Positions 17,584 through 26,385 of a DNA stretch of 64,000 nucleotides are shown here, one piece after another; within the stretch, counting starts at the first letter, position 1; every line of letters starts with the position of its first letter. A program made the position numbers and the translations under genes. The stretch is from JAJDYQ01 sp965214035 (GTDB taxonomy: Bacteria; Pseudomonadota; Gammaproteobacteria; JAJDYQ01). The DNA lies in contig OZ243932.1 in the NCBI GenBank assembly GCA_965214035.1, forward strand, positions 372,001 to 436,000, read 5' to 3'. The notes below the pieces were generated by a model, which did not search any database, had not been told where the DNA came from, and saw nothing but the letters and a program-made list of their open reading frames with translations.

Positions 17584-18321
17584 CTATTCCGTTGGCTTTC
17601 CAAAGCACATCAGGTAGTTGACATCGACAGAGCGGACCAGTGAGGCCGTGCGCAGGAGCGGGTTATAGCGTATGCCGGCTTCCTGAATAAGAATCAGGCC
17701 GGTTGCGCGGGCCTGGCATGCCAACTCGGATGGAGTGATAAAACGGCTGTAATCGTGGGTGCCTCTAGGCAGCAGGCGCATGATGTATTCAGCACCGAGT
17801 ATAGCCAGAATATAGGCTTTGGGATTACGGTTAAGGGTGGAAAAGAAGATGCGCCCACCGGATTTGACCAGCTGTGTCGCTGCCTGAATCAGGCTGGCCG
17901 GGTTGGGGACATGTTCCAGTAGCTCCAGACAGGTTACGGCATCGTATTCACCGGCATGGGTCGCGGCGTGTTGCTCCGCCGATGTATGCCGATAGTCAAG
18001 CTCTATGCCGGCTTCTTCTGCGTGCAGCCTGGCTACAGTGAGTGCCTTTGGGGACAAGTCAATGCCGGTTACTCTGGCACCCTCTCTGACCATGGCTTCG
18101 CTTAATATGCCACCACCGCACCCGATGTCCAGGATTTTTTTCCCGCCGATGGCGGTATGTTGCCGGATGAATTTTAGCCGCGCCGGATTGAGGTCATGCA
18201 ACGGGCGGAATTCACCTTCCGTATCCCACCAGCGAGCTGCCATATTGTCGAATTTGCTGACTTCTCTGTTATCGACGTTCAATATATCCTGATCTGTATT
18301 CATGTCGTATTTTACATCCAT
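17584..18321 (-). CDS. ubiG: Ubiquinone biosynthesis O-methyltransferase
   Basis: SAM-dependent methyltransferase acting on two O-methylation steps of ubiquinone synthesis. Motif I ILDIGCGGGILSEAM, a following GIDLSPKAL acidic loop, and the UbiG-specific ARWWDTEGEFRPLHDLNPARL and RGTHDYSRFI segments. 245 residues from ATG 18321, or 239 from ATG 18303, which aligns better with family N-termini. It begins 3 nt after the stop of the upstream amidohydrolase, implying one transcript; this neighbour pair is common in gammaproteobacteria. Confidence 0.93.
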   Translation of the reverse strand: MDVKYDMNTDQDILNVDNREVSKFDNMAARWWDTEGEFRPLHDLNPARLKFIRQHTAIGGKKILDIGCGGGILSEAMVREGARVTGIDLSPKALTVARLHAEEAGIELDYRHTSAEQHAATHAGEYDAVTCLELLEHVPNPASLIQAATQLVKSGGRIFFSTLNRNPKAYILAILGAEYIMRLLPRGTHDYSRFITPSELACQARATGLILIQEAGIRYNPLLRTASLVRSVDVNYLMCFGKPTE

Positions 18322-18324
18322 GAT

Positions 18325-19653
18325 TTACATTTTTATTTTCTGTTGCCAGCTTGCAGTACTGGCCTTTATTTCATCAATGTCCAGTGTTTGCAGTATGCGG
18401 TTTTGTAATAGCCTGTTACCGTTGCACCAGACATCAGTTACCTGCCGCCGGTCTGCGGCATATACAATTTGAGATACCGGATTATACAGTGGCTGTGTCT
18501 CCGGTTCGTTCAGATCAATCGCGGTAATATCGGCAGCCTTGCCGACTTCCAGAGAACCGGTAATTTCACTGATCCCCAGTGCTCTGGCACCGTTGATGGT
18601 GGCCATGGTCAGCGCAGTTTCAGCAGACACGGCCGAGGCATTGCCAGCAACGGCTTTACCCAGCATGGCGGCACTTTGCATTTCAGCTAACATATCCAGA
18701 TCGTTATTACTGGCGGCACCGTCCGTGCCCAGCGCCACATTGACGCTGCTGTCTATCAATTTTTGTACCGGGCAGAAGCCACTGGCGAGCTTCATATTGG
18801 ATTGTGGGCAATGTATGACATGTGCACCGGTTTTGCTGAAGTGTTCTATTTCTTCATCCTGCAAATGCGTCATATGTACGGCCAGCAGACCGGGTGTCAA
18901 TAGTCCGATTTCATCCAGACGGTGTAGTGGGCGTGAACCATAGTTTTGCAGGCCCTGCTCGATCTCATCCTGCGTTTCATGTACATGAATATGAATCGGT
19001 ATTTCCAGTTCATCTGCCAGAATGCGTACCCTGTGCAGCGGATCATTGCTGACAGAGTAAGGGGCATGGGGGGCGAAGGCCGTGTTGACCAGATGGTCAG
19101 AGCGAAACTGGTCATGTACTGTCAGGCCCATGTCAATATATTCCTGCCAGTCGCTGGCCCAGACGGAAGGAAAGTCAAGTACAATCAATCCTACCGTGGC
19201 CCGCATGCCGGCTGTGGAGGCAATGGCTGCCGTGACGTCCGGGAAGAAGTACATATCGTTAAATGCTGTAGTGCCTGAACGAATCATCTCTGCAATGGCA
19301 AGTCCGGTTCCCTGACGGATGAAATCCCTGTTCACCCATTTACTTTCGGCTGGCCAGATGTGGTCTTGCAGCCAGGACATCAGAGGCAGATCGTCACCCA
19401 GTCCACGCATCAGGGACATGGAGGCATGGGTGTGGGCATTGATCAGTCCGGGTATCAAGGCATGATCATCGAGGCGGGTGACCCTGCCGGCCTGATATCT
19501 GCCCTGTATGGCTTTGGAGTCATCAATATCGACAATTTTGCCTTTATCAATCGCTATCGCATGATTTTCATGGATATGTCGTTGATCATTGATCGTGATA
19601 ATCCAGCGACCATGAATGATTTCATCGATCTGTAGCGGGTTGTCCAGAGTCAT
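18325..19653 (-). CDS. mtaD: Amidohydrolase, 5-methylthioadenosine/S-adenosylhomocysteine deaminase type (TRZ/ATZ family)
   Basis: 442 residues from ATG 19653 (MTLDNPLQIDEIIHGRWI). Metal-dependent amidohydrolase motifs: PGLINAHTHASMSLMRG (HxH), HVHETQDEI, HCPQSNMKLASG and the catalytic aspartate in LGTDGAASNNDLDM. This pattern is that of MTA/SAH deaminases. It would deaminate the by-product of SAM-dependent methylation or polyamine synthesis. Its location directly before ubiG, a SAM methyltransferase, fits a role in removing SAH. Substrate specificity within TRZ/ATZ hydrolases cannot be fixed from motifs alone. Confidence 0.85.
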   Translation of the reverse strand: MTLDNPLQIDEIIHGRWIITINDQRHIHENHAIAIDKGKIVDIDDSKAIQGRYQAGRVTRLDDHALIPGLINAHTHASMSLMRGLGDDLPLMSWLQDHIWPAESKWVNRDFIRQGTGLAIAEMIRSGTTAFNDMYFFPDVTAAIASTAGMRATVGLIVLDFPSVWASDWQEYIDMGLTVHDQFRSDHLVNTAFAPHAPYSVSNDPLHRVRILADELEIPIHIHVHETQDEIEQGLQNYGSRPLHRLDEIGLLTPGLLAVHMTHLQDEEIEHFSKTGAHVIHCPQSNMKLASGFCPVQKLIDSSVNVALGTDGAASNNDLDMLAEMQSAAMLGKAVAGNASAVSAETALTMATINGARALGISEITGSLEVGKAADITAIDLNEPETQPLYNPVSQIVYAADRRQVTDVWCNGNRLLQNRILQTLDIDEIKASTASWQQKIKM

Positions 19654-19711
19654 CGGTTTCGCGTACTTTTGTGCCTGTGCAGCCCGGATTATGCCATATC
19701 TGGCTCCAGAA

Positions 19712-20170
19712 TCAGGGTTCCTTATGCCCGTTTTTGCGTTGCTTGCCCCGGGCCTGATTAATGGCACGTATCAATAATTCATAGGGCAATTCATCCAGTC
19801 CCTGATAGCGTTCTTCTGCTATGGTGAGCAGCTGATTGATGTCGGATATTTTTTCTGTTTCGGGCCAGTCAGCCAGTTCGGCCAGCCCACTCAGGCTGCC
19901 CAGCTGTACACGAATTTCCTTGCCATGCGGCAATACATTGCCAGAGTGGATCAACCCGAATACAAATGATGCTTTTTCGCGTGATTTTTGCAGCAGGGCC
20001 TGGCAGCGTTGCTGATTTGCGGCCTGTCGACAGGTAATGCCCTCCCGCTCGGCCAGACAGAATTTGTGGGACAGGGGGCAGGCGCAGCGACCGGCCAGGA
20101 TGGCTTTTTCAAATGCACACTTCAGCTCGTTGAGCTGCCGATAGACTGAACGATACTGATCCTCTTCCAT
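19712..20170 (-). CDS. Conserved small cysteine-containing protein of unknown function
   Basis: 152 residues, cytosolic. The N-terminal half carries a cysteine cluster RCACPLSHKFCLAE then GITCRQA and QQRC, which might bind a metal or Fe-S cluster. The C-terminal half is helical and rich in L, E and A. No family function recognised. It lies in the minus-strand block, 58 bp before the amidohydrolase start and just after a 75-residue conserved protein (12-nt gap), consistent with one operon. Confidence 0.7.
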   Translation of the reverse strand: MEEDQYRSVYRQLNELKCAFEKAILAGRCACPLSHKFCLAEREGITCRQAANQQRCQALLQKSREKASFVFGLIHSGNVLPHGKEIRVQLGSLSGLAELADWPETEKISDINQLLTIAEERYQGLDELPYELLIRAINQARGKQRKNGHKEP

Positions 20171-20182
20171 TGGTCGGTGCGA

Positions 20183-20407
20183 TTATTTTTCGTGCTCCAT
20201 CAATATGGGCTGTTCGCGCGGAGTCAGGATCAATGACTCTGCCTCACGGCTGTCTTTGGCGAATATCACCTTGATGTTGCAGTTGTCCTGAGTAGTAGCA
20301 GCAGCGCGGGTATCTCGTGCAAGCGAGCGGGCCTCTCTGTACGAATCAAAATCATCCATGTACTCAATCGTGCGATTCGGAAACAGTTTATAGACATAAT
20401 AGGGCAT
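20183..20407 (-). CDS. Small conserved protein of unknown function
   Basis: About 74 residues from ATG 20407 (MPYYVYKLFPNRTIEYMDDF); an in-frame ATG at 20422 is possible but less natural. The YKLFPNRTIEYMDDFDSYREARSLARD pattern followed by a beta strand NIKVIFAKDS suggests a compact alpha/beta protein. No function recognised. Adjacent and co-directional with the cysteine-cluster protein downstream. Confidence 0.6.
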   Translation of the reverse strand: MPYYVYKLFPNRTIEYMDDFDSYREARSLARDTRAAATTQDNCNIKVIFAKDSREAESLILTPREQPILMEHEK

Positions 20408-20535
20408 GGCAGCATCCCGCATAAATCAATCAGGCCAGTTTAGCAGCTTATGCCAGTAGTGTGATGTTTCAATGCCTTTCACAGTCGGGGTGCCGGGTAT
20501 CCGCGGTCCGGCTTTGCCACGATAAAAGTCAAATA

Positions 20536-21192
20536 TCAGCCATCCAGTTCAGCGAATATCCGGTCACGGATTTCATCAACCCTGCCGAGTCCGTTAATGC
20601 GGATATAAAGGGGGGCATTATGTTCGCCGCTTTCGCTGTAGCCGGTGTAGTACTTTATCAAAGGGCTGGTCTGGTCGTGATAAACCTTGAGGCGCACCTT
20701 GACGGTTTCTTCCCTGTCGTCATCACGTTGTATCAAGTCTTCCCCGGTTATATCATCCTTACCGGCCTCTTGCGGCGGATTATAGATTGTGTGGTAAGTA
20801 CGGCCGGATGCCAGATGTACGCGGCGGCCCGACATGCGCTTGATAATTTCCTCATCCGGCACATCTATTTCTATTACGGCATCAACGGTTACCCCGGTTT
20901 CCTTCAGAGCTTCGGCTTGTGGAATAGTGCGCGGGAAGCCATCAAACAGATAGCCGCCGTTACAATCTTCTTCGGCTATACGCTGCCTGACCATGCCCAT
21001 GATGATGTCGTCGGATACCAGACCGCCAGTATCCATGATTTGTTTGGCGGCAGTGCCCAATTCGGTGCCAGCATTGACATGGGCGCGCAGCATATCGCCT
21101 GTGGATATCTGAGGTATATTGTATTTTTCCTTGATGTGGTTTGCCTGTGTGCCTTTGCCGGCACCGGGTCCACCTAGTAGTATGATACGCAT
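20536..21192 (-). CDS. adk: Adenylate kinase
   Basis: Phosphotransfer between ATP and AMP. 218 residues, long (LID-containing) type. P-loop GGPGAGKGT, AMP-binding STGDMLRA and FDGFPRT, LID motif RRVHLASGRTYH without zinc cysteines as in gammaproteobacteria, and QRDDDREETVKVRL. ATG 21192 is preceded by AGGAGAA on the minus strand. Confidence 0.97.
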   Translation of the reverse strand: MRIILLGGPGAGKGTQANHIKEKYNIPQISTGDMLRAHVNAGTELGTAAKQIMDTGGLVSDDIIMGMVRQRIAEEDCNGGYLFDGFPRTIPQAEALKETGVTVDAVIEIDVPDEEIIKRMSGRRVHLASGRTYHTIYNPPQEAGKDDITGEDLIQRDDDREETVKVRLKVYHDQTSPLIKYYTGYSESGEHNAPLYIRINGLGRVDEIRDRIFAELDG

Positions 21193-21267
21193 TCAGCAGG
21201 TTCTCCTGTTTTAGAATTTATGCTTAAAAGCGGTCATTATGCCTGTTTTTCTGCTCGTTTGGTCAGC

Positions 21268-22590
21268 TTATTGAGAGGCAATAATTTGTTGCAGTGCCCC
21301 GACACTGCGTATCCAGGGGCTGTTTTTTCGAACATTGGTCGGTAGGTATTTGAGGGCTTGCCGTGCCTGATTGAAATCCGTATGGATACCGGCTGCTACG
21401 GCATACCAGGTATCGCTACCTTTTTTGAAGCTGTACAGGAACGGATTGATGCTGTCCGGCATTTTTTTCAGATACTGGGTAGCCCGGTCCTGCTGAGTGG
21501 TGGCCATGAGCTGGATTGTATAGGCTTCTGTATCCTGAGCCATCAACCATGTGGAGCGATCTGTAGTTTGTTTGATCAATGGCTCTGGGTCAGGTGTGGT
21601 GGCGTCCCTTTTTACCAGTTTTTTATTCAGTACGATGCTATTGTCCGGAGAATTGACCGATGGCAGAGTCTGGGCGGCAGCGGGTTTTGTTTCCGGGGCC
21701 GGCTGTGGGCTTGCTTTGCCGATGATCAGGGAGTCGTCGGTTTTGGCCAGATTATCAATGTCAATCAGCGCCTGTTTGGCATTTTTATGTCCCTGCTCGG
21801 CGGCCCGTTGCAGTAATTTCATCGCTAATTCCTTGTCCGGTCGCAGGATATGGCCATTCAGATAAAGTGTACCGAGATAGTACTGTGCATCGGCCGAGTT
21901 ATTGTTGGCAGCCTTGAGTAGCAATTGCTTGCCTTCGGTTACGCTGCGGTCGATTTCATTGCCGTGCAGCTTCATCAGGCCCAGATCGTATTGAGCCCTT
22001 GGGTAGCCGCGGTCTGACGCCATTGTCAGCCAGCGCAAATGCTGATTCCTGTTTTCCGGTACACCGACGCCCTGCTGGTACATCAGACCGATATTATACA
22101 TGGCCTCGGTATTTCCCTGACTCGCAGCCTGACGATACCATTTGATAGCAGTATCGAAGTCCTGGGGGGCACTTATGCCATGGATATGGAGGTATGCAAA
22201 TTTGGTCTGGGCGGCGCTCAATCCAGATTCCGCCGCCTGCTTCCATAGCTCATAAGCCTTGTTCTGATCCTGCTCTACGCCCTGCCCGGTAAAATACTTG
22301 ATCCCCAGATCGTGCCGGGCTTCAGCAATACCCTGCTCGGCAGCCATTTGGTACCATTGGGTCGCGGTGACCGGGTCTTTGGCAGCGATCAGGCCGTTTT
22401 CGTATATGACGGCCAGCCCGAGTGCGGCATCACCATCCCCTTTTTCAGCCAGAGGCAACCAGATCGAGTGCGCCAGTTTATAATTTCTGGACTGAAAGGC
22501 ATCCCATCCCAGTTCGTATGGGGTGCTGGCCCAGACTGTAATGGCGAAAAAGGCGAGCAATAGCGCGAGACTTGTATATCTGACTGGCAT
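21268..22590 (-). CDS. Sel1-like repeat protein with C-terminal SPOR domain
   Basis: 440 residues. A signal peptide (MPVRYTSLALLLAFFAITVWAS) is followed by about seven Sel1/TPR-like repeats of 36 residues (pattern A-x2-LG-x2-Y-x-G-GV, for example ARHDLGIKYFTGQGVEQD and AMYNIGLMYQQGVGVPEN), a Pro/Thr-rich linker around 295-345, and a C-terminal SPOR domain (YTIQLMATTQQDRATQYLKK ... YAVAAGIHTDFNQARQALKYLP). SPOR domains bind denuded septal peptidoglycan, so a periplasmic, cell-division or envelope-localised scaffold is likely. Sits 75 bp upstream of adk. Confidence 0.85.
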   Translation of the reverse strand: MPVRYTSLALLLAFFAITVWASTPYELGWDAFQSRNYKLAHSIWLPLAEKGDGDAALGLAVIYENGLIAAKDPVTATQWYQMAAEQGIAEARHDLGIKYFTGQGVEQDQNKAYELWKQAAESGLSAAQTKFAYLHIHGISAPQDFDTAIKWYRQAASQGNTEAMYNIGLMYQQGVGVPENRNQHLRWLTMASDRGYPRAQYDLGLMKLHGNEIDRSVTEGKQLLLKAANNNSADAQYYLGTLYLNGHILRPDKELAMKLLQRAAEQGHKNAKQALIDIDNLAKTDDSLIIGKASPQPAPETKPAAAQTLPSVNSPDNSIVLNKKLVKRDATTPDPEPLIKQTTDRSTWLMAQDTEAYTIQLMATTQQDRATQYLKKMPDSINPFLYSFKKGSDTWYAVAAGIHTDFNQARQALKYLPTNVRKNSPWIRSVGALQQIIASQ

Positions 22591-22701
22591 TCTGATTCTC
22601 TGGCAGGTTAATAATTCAGCTCATTCAAAAGTATTATAACCGTCTGTTTTATAGCAGATTGATACCGTTATTGGAATAACCCGATGGGTCGGATAATATG
22701 T

Positions 22702-23241
22702 TCAGATGCTCAACCTCCTCATCTCAGTGTCAACCTGGCTTCTTTGCCAGATATCTGTGAATAGTTTATCCAGTTCACGGGTTTCTCGTGGATTATTAAA
22801 GTTGACGATGCCCTCATAACGTTCGGCATTCTGCCGATATATATAGCCGCGTCCATCGGCAGTGATAAAGGTATGGCGCAGGGAGCGGAATTGTTTTTCC
22901 GGTCGGCGTATTTCTATTCGCGAAGACAGAGTGCGGGCCAGGGTCACCAGCCTGTGACCATGCTGCATGATACGTTTTGAGTCAGTTGCCAGTATGCGAA
23001 TACTGGCAAACCGGCTACTCAGAGCGATTTTTTTGACGGCGGCTACAAACTCTGTTTTATCAAAGATATCCGGGTCGAGATTTCTTGAATAAATATGCAG
23101 GCGATGTTGGGACTGAGCAGCCAGACAGGTGGCGGCCACGGTGTTTTCTGCACGGCTTTCAAGGTCAATCGCCATGCCGGACTCACCGATAATGCCGGAA
23201 TGGATAGCTTCTATTACGGGATTGCGGTGTGGTATCGGCAC
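22702..23241 (-). CDS. Conserved hypothetical protein (DUF7931-like)
   Basis: 179 residues, or 157 from the internal ATG at 23175. No signal peptide or membrane helix. Alpha/beta pattern with HRLHIYSRNLDPDIFD, SIRILATDSKRIMQHGHRLVTLAR and FITADGRGYIYRQNAERYEG, resembling the phospholipase-D-like conserved proteins often annotated near acetyltransferases in gammaproteobacteria. Only a loose family call is possible and catalytic HKD motifs are not obvious. It precedes tRNA-Ser in the opposite orientation. Confidence 0.6.
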   Translation of the reverse strand: MPIPHRNPVIEAIHSGIIGESGMAIDLESRAENTVAATCLAAQSQHRLHIYSRNLDPDIFDKTEFVAAVKKIALSSRFASIRILATDSKRIMQHGHRLVTLARTLSSRIEIRRPEKQFRSLRHTFITADGRGYIYRQNAERYEGIVNFNNPRETRELDKLFTDIWQRSQVDTEMRRLSI

Positions 23242-23513
23242 GGATTCAGGTTATTGATAATCTGAGGTTTGGTAGTGGTCTTCGTCAGGCTGTTCGCTAG
23301 TGGCATGATAGTCATGTTTCCGATAAAAGAGAAAAAATTGAATCTGTTAGTTATGATCTTTAAACTATGGATACTGAAAGGTCTGTGGCACCATACCTGC
23401 AGTGCAGGCACACATCAACCGGACTGATATGGGTGATCAGGTATTTGATGCTGATGCCTCCAGGGCTGCAGGAGCCAGACGCAGATTTGATGCCAGTATG
23501 ACAGCAAGTTACA

Positions 23514-23601
23514 GGAGAGCTGGCTGAGTGGTCGAAAGCGGCGGTCTTGAAAACCGTTGAGGGGCAACCCTCCGGGGGTTCGAATCCCTCGCTCTCCGCC
23601 A
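23514..23601 (+). tRNA. tRNA-Ser (UGA anticodon)
   Basis: Acceptor stem ggagagc/gctctcc with discriminator G and encoded CCA. D-arm gctgagtggtcgaaagc, anticodon loop cttgaaa (TGA), long class II variable arm tgaggggcaaccctcc, and T-arm with ggttcgaatccc. 88 nt. The 3' end sequence recurs at 24016-24026. Confidence 0.97.
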
Positions 23602-23620
23602 TAGCCGTTCATAATTTTTG

Positions 23621-23644
23621 GACCAAAATGGCGTTATTTTGGTC
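23621..23644 (+). other. Hairpin after tRNA-Ser
   Basis: Perfect 9-bp inverted repeat gaccaaaat / attttggtc with a 6-nt loop, 20 nt after the tRNA. Could aid tRNA transcript termination, but has no T-run. Confidence 0.45.
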
Positions 23645-23727
23645 TTATCCGGCGAGCCGAAATAGTCATTTATCGTTAATAATCAATGGGTTATAAAAAT
23701 CACCCCATTTGAGTTAGAATCCATTTT

Positions 23728-23762
23728 TACAACGAGGTGGAAAAGTCAATCGCCTCGTTGTA
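23728..23762. other. Ten-bp stem-loop of unknown function
   Basis: tacaacgagg and cctcgttgta are perfectly complementary across a 15-nt loop. Stable hairpin in otherwise AT-rich, gene-free DNA; possibly a remnant of a mobile element end or a small RNA structure. Confidence 0.45.
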
Positions 23763-24015
23763 TCACCGACCGCCCGGTGGCATGATAGAAAGCATCCCCT
23801 GTTCTCTATCAATCTGACTATTCCGTGATTCATCCGATTCACCGGATATTCTCCTCAAGATTTATTTCAGTAAAATCAACACGTTACGTGGATATTGTGG
23901 TCAATAGTGAGATGAAGTATCACATAAAATGAAAAAAATGCCACTTTAATTCATGCGATTTCATTATGAAAATCAATGACTTAGGCTAAAAAAGTCCAAA
24001 AATTACAAACGCCTA

Positions 24016-24026
24016 GCTCTCCGCCA
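24016..24026 (+). repeat. Partial copy of the tRNA-Ser 3' end (possible attachment-site half)
   Basis: gctctccgcca is identical to the last 11 nt of tRNA-Ser (23591-23601). A short direct repeat of a tRNA 3' end at the edge of AT-rich foreign DNA is what integrase-mediated insertion leaves. No integrase is visible, and 11 nt is short. Confidence 0.4.
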
Positions 24027-24175
24027 AAAAAAGCGTTCCGGTTTTTCGTGGAAAACGCAGATAAAGAATTCGCTGTATTAAAGTAAATTTCAAAAAATAA
24101 ATGGGTACTTTGGGTCGATTTTTGAATTGCTGATTATCGCATTTTAGGAGTGTCATTATCTCTGATAACCTCCTT

Positions 24176-25222
24176 CTATTCTTCAAAAACAAATCTTTCG
24201 ACCTCACTGAGAAAGCGTTCAATGTTAAATGACTGGGCAAACTCTTTTTGTTTTTTTAATATTTCTTCATCCTCCTCCGAAAAGATTGTGTTAATTCTGT
24301 CAATCCAGACATTTTTCTCTAAAGGCAATAGATTTTCTTCTAAATTTGATTCCAAAAGCCCGGTGTTGTTGGCCGATAAAACATAACAGTTACTGGCCGC
24401 GGCTTCTACCGGAGGCAATCCAAAACCTTCGTAAGTGGATGGGAATAAAAGAACTTTACTCTCTTCAAGATACTGTTTTTTATCTTCTTCCGAGCATCGT
24501 TCTACGACGGAAACCTTCAGGTTATTTTCTTTAATAAAAGCAGCATTTTGTCGGGAAATCCGTCCGATTTTTAATAGTTTTTTATCTTTAAAGTGTTTTA
24601 GTATCTGCAAAATAAATTTGAAGTTTTTGCGTTCATAACCGCCTGCTATATGAAAGTGTTTTAGTATCTGCAAAATAAATTTGAAGTTTTTGCGTTCATA
24701 ACCGCCTGCTATATGAATAAAATCATACTTCTTTTGCCGCTTCTTTGATGGTTCAAAAAATATTTCATCAATGCCACCATGTATTACTTCATTCTGCGGT
24801 ATTTGATATTTGTGATAAAAATCAATAAATTCTTCCTTTGCAAACTTGGATATAAATATCAATTTATCGAGATTCAGAGAGTATTTAAATATGATACTCC
24901 AGGCAGGCCTTTTCCAAGAAGTTGAAAATGTCAAAGCAAGTAAATCATGTATAATGAAGACTTTGTTTTTGACTTTGCTGTTTGCAAGGGTTTTTGCCAG
25001 GATAGGTTCCTGGATAAATCCGTAATCAAACTCTTTTTCATTTTTGTAAAAAATTATTCTTAATAGTCTTTTGAGGGATGATTTTGAATATAAATCAACA
25101 AACTCAACCTGGCAATCCTCTTTTTGATCAAAATACTTTTTTAGGTGACGTGCATAAACTCCCAGTGATGATTTTTCCGGAAATATGCTTAATATCAGAA
25201 TTTTATTAACTTTTTTGTCCAT
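24176..25222 (-). CDS. GT4-type glycosyltransferase, array copy 1 (63-bp internal duplication)
   Basis: 348 residues of GT-B fold. The donor-binding region has the family E-x7-E element as STYEGFGLPPVEAAAS, and the acceptor half starts MDKKVNKILILSIFPEKSS. Cytosolic, probably building a surface polysaccharide or glycoprotein glycan; sugar unknown. A 21-residue segment (HIAGGYERKNFKF...) occurs twice in a row, from a 63-bp DNA duplication at about 24590-24715. It is nearly identical to copy 4. Strongly AT-rich with many AAA/TTT codons, unlike flanking genes, so horizontally acquired. Last gene of a five-gene leftward array. Confidence 0.85.
   Translation of the reverse strand: MDKKVNKILILSIFPEKSSLGVYARHLKKYFDQKEDCQVEFVDLYSKSSLKRLLRIIFYKNEKEFDYGFIQEPILAKTLANSKVKNKVFIIHDLLALTFSTSWKRPAWSIIFKYSLNLDKLIFISKFAKEEFIDFYHKYQIPQNEVIHGGIDEIFFEPSKKRQKKYDFIHIAGGYERKNFKFILQILKHFHIAGGYERKNFKFILQILKHFKDKKLLKIGRISRQNAAFIKENNLKVSVVERCSEEDKKQYLEESKVLLFPSTYEGFGLPPVEAAASNCYVLSANNTGLLESNLEENLLPLEKNVWIDRINTIFSEEDEEILKKQKEFAQSFNIERFLSEVERFVFEE
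24590..24715 (-). repeat. 63-bp tandem duplication inside glycosyltransferase copy 1
   Basis: Two identical 63-bp units in direct tandem, in frame, adding 21 residues relative to copies 2, 3 and 5. The same duplication is found in copy 4. Confidence 0.9.
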
Positions 25223-25306
25223 AGTATTATCTTTAACTTTGTAAATCCGGCTGACACAGGATTTTTAACATTCTTCCTGTTACTGATTTTCGTGGTTTCC
25301 CCCCAT
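25223..25306 (-). repeat. Conserved 83-84-bp spacer repeated between the glycosyltransferase genes
   Basis: Almost identical spacers lie at 25223-25306, 26303-26385, 27370-27453 and 28501-28583. Each holds a 6-bp stem (here acagga at 25256-25261 and tcctgt at 25275-25280) with a 13-nt loop. In the 26.3-kb spacer the stem is acagaa/ttctgt, a compensatory change. The spacer also supplies the AT-rich leader in front of each downstream start codon. It may act in termination, translation, or simply as a homology tract for recombination. Confidence 0.8.
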
Positions 25307-26302
25307 TTATTCTTCAAAAACAAATCTTTCGACCTCACTGAGAAAGCGTTCAATGTTAAATGACTGGGCAAACTCTTTTTGTTTTTTTAATATTTCTTCA
25401 TCCTCCTCCGAAAAGATTGTGTTAATTCTGTCAATCCAGACATTTTTCTCTAAAGGCAATAGATTTTCTTCTAAATTTGATTCCAAAAGCCCGGTGTTGT
25501 TGGCCGATAAAACATAACAGTTACTGGCCGCGGCTTCTACCGGAGGCAATCCAAAACCTTCGTAAGTGGATGGGAATAAAAGAACTTTACTCTCTTCAAG
25601 ATACTGTTTTTTATCTTCTTCCGAGCATCGTTTTACGATAGAAACTTTCAGGTTATTGGCTTTAATAAAAGCAGCATCCTGCGAAGAAATTTCTCCGATT
25701 CTTAACAGTTTTCTATCGTTAAAGTGTTTTAGTATCTGCAAAATAAATTTGAAGTTTTTGTGTTTGGCATTTCTTGCTATATGAATAAAATCATATTTCT
25801 TTTGTCTTTTTTTGGATGGTTCGAAAAATATTTCATCAATGCCCCCGTATATCACTTTATTTTCTGGTATTGGATGTCGGTGGTAATAATCAGTAAACTC
25901 TTCCTTCGCAAATCTGGATATAAATATCAGCTTGTCGAAATTTAAAACGGACTTGAGCATAAATTTCCAAAGAGGTTTTTTCCAGGAGTATGTGCTTGTT
26001 ATATGTCCCAAATCATGTATGACGCATACTTTTTTTTTGACTTTACTGTTTGCAAGAGCTCTTGCCATGATGGGCATTTGGATAAATCCGTAATCAAACT
26101 CTTTTTCATTTTTGTAAAAAATTATTTTTAATAGTCTTTTGAGGGATGATTTTGAATATAAAACAACAAATTCAACCTGACAGTTCTTTTTTTGATCAAA
26201 GTATGCTTTTAGACGCCCCTCATAGGTTTTCAGCGGTAGAGTTTTCGGAGATGGCTTCTTGGCTATGCCTAATATCAGAATTTTATTAACTTTTTTGTCC
26301 AT
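25307..26302 (-). CDS. GT4-type glycosyltransferase, array copy 2
   Basis: 331 residues. The same C-terminal donor domain as the other copies (residues about 210-331 essentially identical, including STYEGFGLPPVEAAAS). Its central part differs (VCVIHDLGHITSTYSWKKPLW, HIARNAKHKNFKF) and is shared only with copy 5, while the segment SKSSLKRLLKIIFYKNEKEFDYGFIQ resembles copies 1, 3 and 4. The extreme N-terminus (GIAKKPSPKTLPLKTYEGRL) is unique. It is therefore a mosaic. Lacks the 63-bp duplication. Followed by the conserved 84-bp spacer. Confidence 0.85.
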   Translation of the reverse strand: MDKKVNKILILGIAKKPSPKTLPLKTYEGRLKAYFDQKKNCQVEFVVLYSKSSLKRLLKIIFYKNEKEFDYGFIQMPIMARALANSKVKKKVCVIHDLGHITSTYSWKKPLWKFMLKSVLNFDKLIFISRFAKEEFTDYYHRHPIPENKVIYGGIDEIFFEPSKKRQKKYDFIHIARNAKHKNFKFILQILKHFNDRKLLRIGEISSQDAAFIKANNLKVSIVKRCSEEDKKQYLEESKVLLFPSTYEGFGLPPVEAAASNCYVLSANNTGLLESNLEENLLPLEKNVWIDRINTIFSEEDEEILKKQKEFAQSFNIERFLSEVERFVFEE

Positions 26303-26385
26303 AGTATTATCTTTAACTTTGTAAATCCGGCTGACACAGAATTTTTAACATTCTTTCTGTTACTGATTTTCGTGGTTTCCCCCAT

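Larger units (their letters stand above)
23602..24175. other. AT-rich non-coding boundary region of the glycosyltransferase island
   Basis: About 570 bp without a convincing gene. It holds two strong hairpins and a partial copy of the tRNA-Ser 3' end (each listed separately). Base composition falls sharply compared with the DNA left of the tRNA, marking the start of acquired DNA. Confidence 0.6.
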
